64,000 bases of DNA from Nocardioides luteus (GCF_015752315.1 NZ_JADOVJ010000001.1:930001-994000); one strand, 5' to 3'; shown: positions 50,530 to 59,577, counted from the first letter of the stretch. Notes: generated by a model not told the origin, from the letters alone. Numbers and translations: made by a program.

Positions 50530-51678
50530 ATGTCGCACCAGGTCCCCACCACCTCCGCGGTCGCCGTCATCGGCGCCGGACCCGCCGGACTGGCCGCCGC
50601 TGCGGCGCTGCGCACGAGAGGTGTGGACGCCGTCGTGCTCGAGCGCGCCGACGACGTCGCCTCGAGCTGGCGGAATCACTACGACCGGCTCCACCTGCAC
50701 ACGGTCCGATGGTTGTCCGGCCTGCCGGGGATGGCGATGCCGCGCTCGGAGGGCAGCTGGGTGTCGCGCGACGGCGTCGTCCGCTACCTCGAGGCGTACG
50801 CCGCGCACCACCGCCTCGACATCCGCACCGGGGTCACTGTCGAGCGGGTCGAGCGCAACGAGCGGGGCTGGGTGCTGCGCTCGCCGCAGGGCGACGTGCA
50901 CGCCCGCGCGGTGGTGGTGGCCACCGGCTACAACCACACCCCGGTCATGCCCGACGTGCCCGGCATCGACGACTTCACCGGCGAGCTGCTCCACGCGAGT
51001 CGCTACCGCAACGGCAAGCCGTACGCGGGCAAGGACGTGCTGGTGGTGGGCCCGGGCAACACCGGAGCCGAGATCTCGGTCGACCTGACCGAGCACGGCG
51101 CGGGCCGGGTGCGGCTGGCCGTCCGTACGCCGCCGCACATCCTGCGTCGTGCCGTCGGCCCGATCCCCACCCAGGCGACCAGCGTGCTGTTGCGCCGGGT
51201 GCCGACGGTCGTCGGTGACGCGCTGGCGGAGGTGACCCGCAAGCTGCAGGTGCCGGACCTGTCCGCGTACGGCCTGGCCGACCCGGGCAGGGGCGTGATC
51301 ACCCGGGCGCGGCGGGGCGAGATCCCGATCCTCGACGTCGGCCTGGTCGATGCGGTCCTGGCGGGGAAGGTCGAACCCGTCGCCGCCCTCGCCGGCTTCG
51401 AGGGCGACAAGGTGCTGCTCGCCGACGGCACCGCGATCGTGCCGGACGCGGTCATCGTCGCCGCGGGCTACCGCCGTGGCCTCGAGCCGCTCGTCGGCCA
51501 CCTGGGTGTGCTCGACGGGGCCGGCAACCCGGTCGTGTCCGGCACCGCGACCCCGGACGGCGCGCCGAACCTCCACTTCATCGGCTACTCCAACCCGATC
51601 AGCGGGATGTTCCGCGAGATCGCCATCGACGCCAAGCGCATCGCCAAGACGTTGAGCAAGCAGTTCACCGCCGCCTGA
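50530..51678 (+). CDS. Flavin-containing monooxygenase (YUCCA-like)
   Basis: The 382-residue FMO/NAD(P)-binding protein has the FAD motif VIGAGPAGLAAAAALR (GAGPAG at residues 15-20), the HYDRLHLHTVRWLSGLPG region shared with YUCCA enzymes, an ATGYNHTP end-of-FAD motif, and the NADPH motif VVGPGNTGAEISVDL. YUCCA-type FMOs oxidise indole-3-pyruvate to indole-3-acetate in plants; bacterial homologues act on varied substrates. It starts 54 bp from the divergent TetR and is followed 18 bp later by a monoamine oxidase. Confidence 0.85.
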   Translation: MSHQVPTTSAVAVIGAGPAGLAAAAALRTRGVDAVVLERADDVASSWRNHYDRLHLHTVRWLSGLPGMAMPRSEGSWVSRDGVVRYLEAYAAHHRLDIRTGVTVERVERNERGWVLRSPQGDVHARAVVVATGYNHTPVMPDVPGIDDFTGELLHASRYRNGKPYAGKDVLVVGPGNTGAEISVDLTEHGAGRVRLAVRTPPHILRRAVGPIPTQATSVLLRRVPTVVGDALAEVTRKLQVPDLSAYGLADPGRGVITRARRGEIPILDVGLVDAVLAGKVEPVAALAGFEGDKVLLADGTAIVPDAVIVAAGYRRGLEPLVGHLGVLDGAGNPVVSGTATPDGAPNLHFIGYSNPISGMFREIAIDAKRIAKTLSKQFTAA

Positions 51679-51696
51679 GATCGGAAGGATGAACAG

Positions 51697-53178
51697 ATGA
51701 GGTCGAGCCTGAGCCGCCGCGGCCTGCTGGGAGGCATCGCGGCAACCGGTGCCTGGACCGCTACCGGAGCGCTGCCGGGCGCTGCCTCCGCCGCGTCGAA
51801 GGGCCGAGCCGGTGAGCTGCCGTCGACGGTCGACGTGGTGGTCGTCGGCGCGGGCATCTCAGGCCTGGTCGCTGCGCGGGAGGTGGCCGCGAAGGGGCGC
51901 TCGGTGGTGGTGCTCGAGGCGCGCGACCGGGTCGGAGGCCGCGTCCTCAACCACGAGCTCGCAGACGGGTCGGTCATCGAGGCGGGCGGAGCGTTCGTCG
52001 GGCCGACCCAGGACCACGTCCTCGGGCTGTGCGACGAGCTGGGCATCCAGACGTTCAAGGAGCACACCGCCGGCGACAGCGTCTACTTCTCCCGGGGCAT
52101 CCGGCAGACCTATCAGGGCACCGTCCCGCCCGACCCGCTGGTCCTGCCCGACGCCGGTCGCCTGCAGCTGCAGCTGGACGAGATGTCCAAGGACGTGCCG
52201 GTCGACGCGCCGTGGCTGGCGGCGAAGGCAGCGGAGTGGGACTCGACGTCGCTGCACGACTGGGTCGCGCAGAACACGGTCAACCCCGACACCGCCAAGC
52301 TGCTCGAGGTCTACCTGCAGCCGCTGCTCGGCGCGGATGCCCGCGACGTCTCGCTGCTGTTCATGCTCTGGTACGTCGCCACCGCCGGCAACGAGCAGCA
52401 CCCCGGCACCTTCGAGCGGTCCTCCGGCACCGAGAACGGGGCCCAGGACTCGCGCATCGTCGGCGGCTCCCAGCTGATCCCGCTGCGGATGGCCGAGCAG
52501 CTCGGCGACATCGTGGCGCTGTCCGCCCCGGTCCGGCGCATCGAGCAGCTCGCCGACCGGGCGGTCATCACCACCGACCGCGGCCAGGTCAGCACGGCCC
52601 GGGTCATCGTGGCGGCGCCGCCGCCGCTGATCACGCAGATCGACTGGGCTCCGCTGCTGCCGCCCAGGCGGCTGCAGCTGTTGCAGCGACACTTCATGGG
52701 TGCGCTGATGAAGTGCGACGCGGTGTACGAGAAGCCGTTCTGGCGGGAGAAGGGCCTCAACGGCTTCGGCATCTCCGACGTCGCGCCGGTGCGGGTGGCC
52801 TTCGACAACTGCCCCGCCGACGGGAGCCCCGGCGTGCTGCTGGCCTTCGTCGGCGGCGCCACCTGGGCCGACTGGGGGAACCGGCCGTTCGAGGAGCGCA
52901 GGCAGGGCGTGCTGGAGGGGTTCGCGCGGCTGTTCGGCCCGGAGGCGCTCGACCCGATCGACTACACCGAGCAGGACTGGACGCACGAACGCTGGTCCTA
53001 CGGCGGCCCGGTGGCCAATCCCGGCCTGGGGGCGACGTACCGGTTCGGGGACCAGATCCGTAGGCCGGTCGGCCGCGTCCACTGGGCGGGGACCGAGACG
53101 TCGACCTACTGGTCCGGCTACATGGACGGAGCGGTACGCGCGGGCAAGCGTGCCGCGGCCGAGGTGACGGCGCCGTAG
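51697..53178 (+). CDS. Flavin monoamine oxidase family protein, Tat-exported
   Basis: The protein has 493 residues. The N-terminal SRRGLLGGIAATGAWTATGA is a twin-arginine signal. The FAD motif is VVVVGAGISGLVAAREVA, then VVVLEARDRVGGRVLNHEL. The C-terminal FAD-contact block has GRVHWAGTETSTYWSGYMDG. This is the monoamine oxidase/tryptophan oxidase group; the covalent Cys of mammalian MAO is not at the usual C-terminal site, so FAD is probably non-covalent. It should oxidise a primary amine outside the cell to an aldehyde. It shares an operon with the monooxygenase. Confidence 0.88.
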   Translation: MRSSLSRRGLLGGIAATGAWTATGALPGAASAASKGRAGELPSTVDVVVVGAGISGLVAAREVAAKGRSVVVLEARDRVGGRVLNHELADGSVIEAGGAFVGPTQDHVLGLCDELGIQTFKEHTAGDSVYFSRGIRQTYQGTVPPDPLVLPDAGRLQLQLDEMSKDVPVDAPWLAAKAAEWDSTSLHDWVAQNTVNPDTAKLLEVYLQPLLGADARDVSLLFMLWYVATAGNEQHPGTFERSSGTENGAQDSRIVGGSQLIPLRMAEQLGDIVALSAPVRRIEQLADRAVITTDRGQVSTARVIVAAPPPLITQIDWAPLLPPRRLQLLQRHFMGALMKCDAVYEKPFWREKGLNGFGISDVAPVRVAFDNCPADGSPGVLLAFVGGATWADWGNRPFEERRQGVLEGFARLFGPEALDPIDYTEQDWTHERWSYGGPVANPGLGATYRFGDQIRRPVGRVHWAGTETSTYWSGYMDGAVRAGKRAAAEVTAP

Positions 53179-53230
53179 GCGGTTCGTGTCTGTGCCCGTC
53201 ATCGGTGGCATTTGATGACAGGGTTCGATC

Positions 53231-53884
53231 ATGAGCGATGAGGCGGTCGACGAGGAGACCACGACGCTGCGGGCCACCGGCGTACGCGCTCGGCAGGGGG
53301 CTCGAGATCTGCTTCCGACCACGACGTTGACGCTGCGCGGGGGAGAGGTCGCGGTGGCCGTCGGTCCCCCGGGAGGCGGGCACACGTCGCTGGCGCTCGC
53401 CCTGGCAGGACGGCTGCGGCTGGATGCGGGCAGGGTCGCGCTGGACGGCGACGCGTCGCCCCGGGTCCTCCAGGGCGCGGTGGCACTCGTCGACGTGCCG
53501 GGCGTCTCCGAGCCGGACGAGATGGTCCCGTTCCGTACGATCCTCGGCGAGGAGCTCGCCATGGCGAAGCACAAGCCGAGCGCCGCGGCGATCGACCGCT
53601 GGCTGGGGGACTACGCCCTCGCGGGCGACATCACCACGGAGGCCGTCCCGCCGAGACCACGGCTGGAGATCCTCGGGCGGATGGCGGCGCTGCGGCCCGG
53701 CACCCGTTTCCTCGTCCTCACCTATCCCGAGCGGCTCGGCCTGCCGGTCGAGGAGTGGCTCGCCATCGCGGAGGATCTCGCCGGGGCCGGCCCGAGGCCC
53801 GGCGTCCTGGTCACCGCCAGTCCCGCGGCGGTGATCCCGAGCGACGTGCGTACGTTCACCATCGGCCCGACGGAGGAAGCATGA
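53231..53884 (+). CDS. Degenerate ABC-type ATPase-like protein
   Basis: The 217-residue protein retains ABC-ATPase architecture at the N-terminus (LPTTTLTLRGGEVAVAVGPP), but Walker A reads GPPGGGHTS with His51 in place of the catalytic Lys. A recognisable signature LSGGQ is absent, and the Walker B region is RFLVLTYPERLG without the DE pair. It probably binds nucleotide poorly or not at all. Its TGA overlaps the ATG of the YhgE/Pip membrane gene, so the two are made together and the protein may be a regulatory or scaffold partner. Confidence 0.75.
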   Translation: MSDEAVDEETTTLRATGVRARQGARDLLPTTTLTLRGGEVAVAVGPPGGGHTSLALALAGRLRLDAGRVALDGDASPRVLQGAVALVDVPGVSEPDEMVPFRTILGEELAMAKHKPSAAAIDRWLGDYALAGDITTEAVPPRPRLEILGRMAALRPGTRFLVLTYPERLGLPVEEWLAIAEDLAGAGPRPGVLVTASPAAVIPSDVRTFTIGPTEEA

Positions 53885-55734
53885 ACTCGCTGCGTATCGC
53901 TCTGACCGAGCTGCGCCGGATCACGGCCGGCCGGCTGGCGAAGCTCGTCATCGTCGCGCTGGTGGTCGTGCCCACCCTCTACGCCGGGCTCTACCTCTAC
54001 GCCAACCACGATCCGTACGCCCACTTCGACGAGCTCCCGGCGGCGCTGATCGTGGAGGACACCGGTGCCACCACCACCGACGGCACCGAGATCGACGCGG
54101 GGCGCCAGGTCGCCGACAAGCTGCTGAAGTCGGGCGACTTCGACTGGACGGAGACCTCCACGGCGAAGGCGGAGAAGGACATCCGCGAGGGCGACTACTA
54201 CTTCGCGCTGCGCATCCCGGAGGGGTTCTCCCGGACGCTGACCGGTGCGGAGCGGCTCGACCCGAAGCAGGCGCAGATCCAGGTGATCACCAACGACGCC
54301 AACTCCTACCTGTCCACGACGATCGCGACCAACGTGACCGACAAGGTCCGCGACGCCATCGCCAGCGAGGTCTCCGAGCAGGCCGCGGCCAGCTTCCTGC
54401 TCGGCATCTCCGACCTCCGCTCGGGCCTGGTCAAGGCCGCCGACGGCGCCGCGAAGCTGGAGAAGGGCGCGGTCTCGCTCCGCGACGGCGCCGGGAAGCT
54501 GGCCACCGGAGCCGGCGACCTCGAGGACGGTCTGGACACCATCGAGGGCAAGGTCACCGACCTGCCCGCCAAGACCCGTGAGCTCGCGACCGGCGCCCGC
54601 AAGGTCGCCGACGCGAACGGCGAGATCGCCGCCACCGGGCAGCGGGCCGCGACCGCCGTCGACGACGCGGTCGCCGCCTACGAGGCGAACCGGGCAGACC
54701 TCGACGCCCGGCTCGAGGCGCAGGGCCTGGACGAGCAGCAGCGGGCCGAGGTGCTGGCGATCTACGACCGGGGATCCGTTCCGCTCGACCGCGTCGACCA
54801 GCGCGTCGGGGACGTCTCCGGGAAGCTGAACGAGCTCGCCACCGGAGCCGATCAGGTCGCCGACGGCAACGAGCAGCTGGCCTCGGCGATGCCCGATCTG
54901 GTGGCCGGGATCTCCCAGGCCGCCGACGGCGCCGGAGAGCTGAGCACCGGCGCGACCCAGCTGCGCGACGGCGCCGCGAAGCTCGCCACCGGCGCCGGGG
55001 ATCTGAAGAAGGGCCTGCAGGACGGCGTCGCGCAGGCGCCGGCGACCGACGAGGAGCTGCGCGACCAGATCGCCTCGACGATCGCCGACCCGGTCGCGAT
55101 CGACTCGGTCTCCGAGGCGAAGGCATCGTCCTACGGTGCCGGGCTGGCGCCGTTCTTCCTCGCCCTGGGCGCCTGGATCGGCGGATACGTCCTCTTCCTG
55201 CTCGTCCGGCCGATCTCGACCCGCGCGCTGGCCGCCAACCAGACCCCGCTGCGGATCGCCCTGGGCGGGTGGCTCACCCCGGCACTCATCGGCGCCGCGC
55301 AGATGGTCGTGGTGCTCGTGGTCGTCGGGCTCGCCGTCGACATCACCCCGGTGAACTGGCTCGGTACGTTGGGCTTCCTGCTGCTCACCTCCGCGACCTT
55401 CATCGCGATCGTGCACATGCTCAACGCGCTCCTCGGGGCACCGGGCCAGTTCCTCGGCCTCGTCCTGATGGTGGTCCAGCTCGTCACCGCCGGCGGCACG
55501 TTCCCCTGGCAGACGATCCCCGAGCCGTTGCACCCGCTCCACCACATACTCCCGATGAGCTATGCGGTCGACGGGCTCCGGCAGCTGATGTACGGCGGGC
55601 TGTCCGGCCGGGTCGTCTCCGACGTCCTCGTCCTGGCCGCCTTCCTCGTCGGTGCCCTGCTGCTGACCGCCTACGGCGCCCGGCGACAACGTGTCTGGAC
55701 GCCCAAGCGGGTGCGGCCCGAGATCGTCCTCTGA
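53881..55734 (+). CDS. YhgE/Pip-domain membrane protein with long extracellular coiled region
   Basis: The 617-residue protein has an N-terminal membrane anchor (about 20-45) and a long extracytoplasmic region to ~residue 410 with repeated helical heptads (GAAKLEKGAVSLRDGAGKLA, GATQLRDGAAKLATGAGDLK). Five or six C-terminal transmembrane helices follow (LAPFFLALGAWIGGYVLFLL, FLGLVLMVVQLVTAGGTFPW). YhgE/Pip proteins serve as phage receptors in lactococci and are related to ABC-2 and ESX-type export partners. It overlaps the degenerate ATPase gene by ATGA. Transport of an unknown substrate is inferred. Confidence 0.9.
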   Translation: MNSLRIALTELRRITAGRLAKLVIVALVVVPTLYAGLYLYANHDPYAHFDELPAALIVEDTGATTTDGTEIDAGRQVADKLLKSGDFDWTETSTAKAEKDIREGDYYFALRIPEGFSRTLTGAERLDPKQAQIQVITNDANSYLSTTIATNVTDKVRDAIASEVSEQAAASFLLGISDLRSGLVKAADGAAKLEKGAVSLRDGAGKLATGAGDLEDGLDTIEGKVTDLPAKTRELATGARKVADANGEIAATGQRAATAVDDAVAAYEANRADLDARLEAQGLDEQQRAEVLAIYDRGSVPLDRVDQRVGDVSGKLNELATGADQVADGNEQLASAMPDLVAGISQAADGAGELSTGATQLRDGAAKLATGAGDLKKGLQDGVAQAPATDEELRDQIASTIADPVAIDSVSEAKASSYGAGLAPFFLALGAWIGGYVLFLLVRPISTRALAANQTPLRIALGGWLTPALIGAAQMVVVLVVVGLAVDITPVNWLGTLGFLLLTSATFIAIVHMLNALLGAPGQFLGLVLMVVQLVTAGGTFPWQTIPEPLHPLHHILPMSYAVDGLRQLMYGGLSGRVVSDVLVLAAFLVGALLLTAYGARRQRVWTPKRVRPEIVL

Positions 55735-55736
55735 CC

Positions 55737-56504
55737 TCAGTACGCCGCACCCAGCCGCGCCTCGCCGGCGCGGCGGGCCTGAGCGGGGGAGATGTGCGTG
55801 ACCGAGATCAGCTCCTCGCGGCCGCCGGCCTCCCTGTCGATCGTGAGGACGAGCCCGACGCCGCGCGCGTAGAATTTGTGCTCCAGCACGTCGGGCTCGA
55901 GCGGGGTGGTGTCGGCGGTCTTCACCAGGCCGTCGTACTCGCCGGCAGGGACACGTGCCCGTTCGCCCAGGTCGATCACCTCGCCGTTGTCCTCGGCCTT
56001 GCCCGCGTAGTACTCCTGCCGATAGCTCATGCCGACCTCCGGGGAGGCGGGCATGATGACCCCCGCTTGGGCGGAGTCCACGCCGGCCTCGAAAGACCCG
56101 GCGCGGGTGGTGATCCTCCCGTCCTCGAACTCGGCGGTGTCCTCGCCGAAGTACCAGACGGTGCTTGCCTCGTCCTGGGCGTACCAGTCCAGGGTGTCCT
56201 CGATGATCTCGCCGTCGAGGGTGACGGTGTCGCGTACGACCCTGGCGGTCACGCCGTTGGCGATCTCGCGGGTGACCGGGGTGGCGGTGACGACCACCTC
56301 GACGGTCTCGCCGTCCTCGGTGGTCTCGCGGTAGGTCCAGCGGGTGCCCGGCTCGAGCGGGAACCAGGGGTTCGTGATCTCGGCGGTGAACTCGGCGGGG
56401 TCGAGCTCGACCGGCTCGTCGGACTGCGGCAGTGCGTCGCTCCGGGTGCCGCAGCCGGTGGCCACCAGGAGGCATCCGATCACGGCGACGGCGAGGCGAG
56501 GCAT
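55737..56504 (-). CDS. Secreted lipoprotein of unknown function
   Basis: The 255-residue protein has signal VAVIGCLLVATGC with lipobox and Cys at about 18. The mature part contains NPWFPLEPGTRWTYRETTED and VVTATPVTREIANGVTARVV, beta-strand rich with WYAQDEASTVWYFGED. The pattern resembles lipoproteins found beside two-component genes in other actinobacteria, but no defined family is recognised. It runs on the minus strand after the PepSY gene, separated by 14 bp, so both probably share the promoter region in front of the response regulator. Confidence 0.72.
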   Translation of the reverse strand: MPRLAVAVIGCLLVATGCGTRSDALPQSDEPVELDPAEFTAEITNPWFPLEPGTRWTYRETTEDGETVEVVVTATPVTREIANGVTARVVRDTVTLDGEIIEDTLDWYAQDEASTVWYFGEDTAEFEDGRITTRAGSFEAGVDSAQAGVIMPASPEVGMSYRQEYYAGKAEDNGEVIDLGERARVPAGEYDGLVKTADTTPLEPDVLEHKFYARGVGLVLTIDREAGGREELISVTHISPAQARRAGEARLGAAY

Positions 56505-56518
56505 CGTACGTCCTCGGG

Positions 56519-56848
56519 TCAGTCGTCGGCGCCGGAGTCGTCGCCCTCGGTGCCGACGACCCGGAAGGCCTCGTCGAGCTGGACGTCGACCTGGTGTCCG
56601 TCCTCGAGGGTCACCTCGACCTCGTACCTGCTCTCCTCGTCGTCGACCTCGGTCCCGGTGACGGTGCCGCCGCCGGTCTCCTCCAGTGCGGCCCGCTCGG
56701 CCTGCTCGAGCTCGGAGGCGGGGATGGGTTGTTCGTGGGAGTCGTCGTCGCCGGACAGGGCACGGGCCGCGCCGACGGTTCCGGCGCTGACCACGGCCGC
56801 GGCCGCGACGACCACGGCGATGCGCCTGTGGGTGGTTGTCGGGTTCAT
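56519..56848 (-). CDS. PepSY-domain protein, periplasmic/secreted
   Basis: The 109-residue protein has signal RRIAVVVAAAAVVSAGTVGA and one PepSY domain (IPASELEQAERAALEETGGG, VTGTEVDDEESRYEVEVTLE, DGHQVDVQLDEAFRVVG). PepSY proteins act as protease inhibitors or envelope sensors and are common with two-component systems. It is divergent from the response regulator, separated by an 80-bp region with four repeated GATGAG/CTCATC motifs. Confidence 0.85.
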   Translation of the reverse strand: MNPTTTHRRIAVVVAAAAVVSAGTVGAARALSGDDDSHEQPIPASELEQAERAALEETGGGTVTGTEVDDEESRYEVEVTLEDGHQVDVQLDEAFRVVGTEGDDSGADD

Positions 56849-56870
56849 GCCATCGACGCTACGGCGGCTC

Positions 56871-56907
56871 GATGAGGAGCCGATGAGTCTCTCATCCGGT
56901 CCTCATC
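56871..56907. promoter_or_regulatory. Tandem, mirrored OmpR-type operator between PepSY and response-regulator genes
   Basis: GATGAG occurs at 56,871-56,876 and 56,882-56,887, and its reverse complement CTCATC at 56,891-56,896 and 56,902-56,907. Each pair is spaced 11 bp, the direct-repeat spacing of OmpR/PhoB-family response regulators. The two pairs face opposite ways, one per divergent gene. The outermost arms extend to GATGAGGA/TCCTCATC. Confidence 0.7.
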
Positions 56908-56927
56908 TGCGTGCCTAGCATGAGCAT

Positions 56928-57605
56928 GTGCGGGTGCTGCTGGTGGAGGACGAGGAGAAGCTCGCCGCGCTGGTCGCCCGTGGGCTGACCGAGCGTGGTG
57001 GGGTGGTCGACTCCGTCACGACCGGCTCGCAGGCCGTCGCCTCGGCGCGCGCCGCCGACTACGACGTGATGCTGCTGGACGTCATGCTGCCCGACATCGA
57101 CGGGTTCGAGGTCTGCCGTCGCCTGCGGGCGGCGCGGGTGTGGACCCCGATCCTCATGCTGACCGCACGCACCGCGGTGGGGGACCGGATCGCCGGTCTG
57201 GACAGCGGTGCCGACGACTACCTCGCCAAGCCGTTCGCCTTCCAGGAGCTGCTCGCCCGCATGCGTGCTCTGGCGCGCCGTGGCCCCGTGCCCAGGCCGG
57301 TGATGCTGGAGGTCGGTGACCTGCGCATGGACCCCGCGGCGAGGCGGGTCTGGCGTGGGACGACCGAGCTGTCGCTGTCGACCCGGGAGCTCACACTCCT
57401 GGAGGCCATGATGCGCCGGTGCGGCCAGGCGCTCACCCGCGAGCAGCTGCTCGCGCTGGCCTGGGGCGGCCACCACGACGTGACCTCCAACGTCGTCGAC
57501 GTCTACGTGCGCTATCTGCGCGCGAAGATCGACCGGCCGTTCGGCGTGAACACCCTGCAGACCGTACGCGGCGTCGGCTACCGGCTCACCGCGGAGGCGT
57601 CGTGA
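56928..57605 (+). CDS. OmpR-family response regulator
   Basis: The 225-residue regulator starts at GTG 56,928. The receiver domain has acidic LLVEDEEKLAALVARGL, phospho-acceptor Asp in YDVMLLDVMLPDIDGFEVC, and LTARTAVGDRIAGLDSGADDYLAKPF with the conserved Lys. The winged-helix output has LSTRELTLLEAMMRR and YLRAKIDRPFGVNTLQTVRG. It overlaps the sensor kinase by GTGA. The divergent PepSY gene and repeated operators suggest both are regulated by this protein. Confidence 0.94.
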   Translation: MRVLLVEDEEKLAALVARGLTERGGVVDSVTTGSQAVASARAADYDVMLLDVMLPDIDGFEVCRRLRAARVWTPILMLTARTAVGDRIAGLDSGADDYLAKPFAFQELLARMRALARRGPVPRPVMLEVGDLRMDPAARRVWRGTTELSLSTRELTLLEAMMRRCGQALTREQLLALAWGGHHDVTSNVVDVYVRYLRAKIDRPFGVNTLQTVRGVGYRLTAEAS

Positions 57606-58948
57606 GGGCCTGGCCGCCGTCGCGGTGGCCGCTGCGTACCCGGGTCGCGCTCGCCTTCCTGGCCGCGACGGCGGTCGCGGTCACCGGTCTCGGCGTCCTG
57701 GTCCAGCTGCGGGTCAGCGATGCTCTGGAGGACCGCCTGCGCGACTCGGTCGGTGCCGAGGCCGACCGGCTCGGGTCGTTGCGGGGCCGCGAGCTGCTGG
57801 AGGCCGTCTCGGCTCTTCGCGGCGAGGTCCACGCCCAGGTGCTGACCGCGCGGGGTGACGTACGGGCTTCGTCCGGTCTGGTCGCGGACCCGCTTCTCGA
57901 TGCCGCCGAGCTACGGGGGTTCGACAGGATCGGCTGGCTCGAGCGGACCGCCACCGTCCTCGACGACGACGCCGAGGCCGCGGGGAAGCCCGATCCGGAA
58001 CGGGAGCGGCTCGTCCTCCTGGTCGAGCCGGTCGAGGACGGATTCCTGGTCGTCGCCACGTCACGGGAGGACGCCGACGAGACTCTCACCACGCTGCGCA
58101 ACCAGCTGCTGATCGCCGGGCCGCTCGCCCTGGCCGTCGCCGGTGGACTCGGCTATCTGGTCGCCGGCGCGGGCCTGCGCCCGATCGAGCGGATGCGCTC
58201 GCGGGCGGCCACGATCTCCGCGCGCAGCGCCGGCGAGCGCCTCCCGGTCCCTGAGGCCGACGACGAGCTGCGCCGCCTCGCGCTCACCCTCAACGCCATG
58301 ATCGGACGCCTCGACGACGGCCTGCAGCGGGAGCGGAGGTTCGTCGCCGAAGCCAGCCACGACCTGCGTACGCCGCTGGCACTGATGCTCACCGAGATCG
58401 AGTTGGCGCTGGCTGGTGAGCGCACGCCCGAGGAGCTGCGGCTGGCCCTGTCCTCCGTCCAGGACGAGGTGCGCCGCCTGATCGCCCTGGCCGAGGAGCT
58501 CCTGGACCGGGCCGGGTCGGAGGATCTCTCGTTGTCGATCGAGTCGCGACCTTTCGACCTGGTGGATCTGGCCGCCCGGGTCGTGGATCGGTTCCGGGTG
58601 GCGGCCGGACGCCGGGACCTCACACTGACGGCTGCGCCACCCGTCGAGGTCCACGGCGACGCCACCCGCCTCGACCGGGCCCTGTCGAATCTCGTCGACA
58701 ACGCCGTCCGGCACGGTGCCGGTGCCATCGAGGTCACTGTGAGCGCAGCGCCCGGCCACGCGGTCGTCACGGTCACCGACGAGGGCGACGGCCAACCGCA
58801 GGACTTCTGGCCGCGATCAGCAGACCCCGGCCTCGGTCTCACGATCGTCCGTGAGATCGCGCGTGCCCACGGCGGCTCGATCGACGTCGAGCACTCCGGC
58901 GGCCGCACCCGCGTACGTCTGGTGGTTGCGTCGCCGCCCGGCCACTAG
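57602..58948 (+). CDS. Sensor histidine kinase
   Basis: The 448-residue kinase starts at GTG 57,602, overlapping the response regulator. Two transmembrane helices (about 14-36 and 167-190) bracket a ~130-residue extracytoplasmic sensor. HAMP follows, then H-box FVAEASHDLRTPLALMLTEI, N-box RLDRALSNLVDNAVRHGAGA, and the ATP lid with DPGLGLTIVREIARAHGGSI. Its TAG lies in the CTAG shared with the convergent potassium channel. The signal is unknown; the PepSY protein may modulate it. Confidence 0.94.
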   Translation: MRAWPPSRWPLRTRVALAFLAATAVAVTGLGVLVQLRVSDALEDRLRDSVGAEADRLGSLRGRELLEAVSALRGEVHAQVLTARGDVRASSGLVADPLLDAAELRGFDRIGWLERTATVLDDDAEAAGKPDPERERLVLLVEPVEDGFLVVATSREDADETLTTLRNQLLIAGPLALAVAGGLGYLVAGAGLRPIERMRSRAATISARSAGERLPVPEADDELRRLALTLNAMIGRLDDGLQRERRFVAEASHDLRTPLALMLTEIELALAGERTPEELRLALSSVQDEVRRLIALAEELLDRAGSEDLSLSIESRPFDLVDLAARVVDRFRVAAGRRDLTLTAAPPVEVHGDATRLDRALSNLVDNAVRHGAGAIEVTVSAAPGHAVVTVTDEGDGQPQDFWPRSADPGLGLTIVREIARAHGGSIDVEHSGGRTRVRLVVASPPGH

Positions 58949-59577
58949 GCCGCGTGCTCGGCCTGTGCATGCTGGAGGAACCAGGTCGCGACGGCGGCCG
59001 TCACGGAGCCGACGAGCGCGATCCCGACCACCATCAGCGCAACCGCGACCAGGCGCCCGCTCGTGGTGACCGGGTAATGGTCCCCGTAGCCGACGGTCGT
59101 GACCGTCGTACACGCCCACCACACCGCATCGCCGAGCGTCTTGATGTTCCCGTCGGCAGCTGATCGCTCCGCGTCGAGCACGGCGAGTGCGCCGAGGAAG
59201 ACGGCGGTGATCGCCGAGCCCACCACGTAGAGCGTCGTCCGGCCGACGAACGTCCGCGCGGCCGAGCGGCTCAGCAGGCGGGCGAAGGCTAGCGCACGGA
59301 GGATACGCAGCGGCCGCAGCACCGGGAGGCCGATGAGGGCGACGTCGTACCAATGGTGGAGCAGGTAGTGACCGCGTCTGTCGGCCAGCAGGACTCGGAT
59401 CAGGAAATCGAGACAGAACGCGGCCCATACGGTCCAGAAGACGACCGTGAGCATCTCCTCGAGAGTGCGGTCCAGGCGGGGGTCGACGATCGGCCATGCG
59501 TACGCGACGAGGAAGGCGACGGCGAGGAGCAGGAGCGGAATCTCGGTCCGGTGCTCCCACCGTTGAACACGAGTCAT
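58945..59577 (-). CDS. Voltage-gated-like potassium channel
   Basis: The 210-residue channel has the selectivity filter TVTTVGYGDHYPVTT in the pore loop, preceded by a pore helix (DAVWWACTT). S1-S4-like segments include an Arg-rich S4 (LPVLRPLRILRALAFARLLS), and a final S6 helix (RLVAVALMVVGIALVGSVTA). Length is typical of six-helix prokaryotic K+ channels without a cytoplasmic RCK domain. Convergent with the histidine kinase. Confidence 0.92.
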   Translation of the reverse strand: MTRVQRWEHRTEIPLLLLAVAFLVAYAWPIVDPRLDRTLEEMLTVVFWTVWAAFCLDFLIRVLLADRRGHYLLHHWYDVALIGLPVLRPLRILRALAFARLLSRSAARTFVGRTTLYVVGSAITAVFLGALAVLDAERSAADGNIKTLGDAVWWACTTVTTVGYGDHYPVTTSGRLVAVALMVVGIALVGSVTAAVATWFLQHAQAEHAA

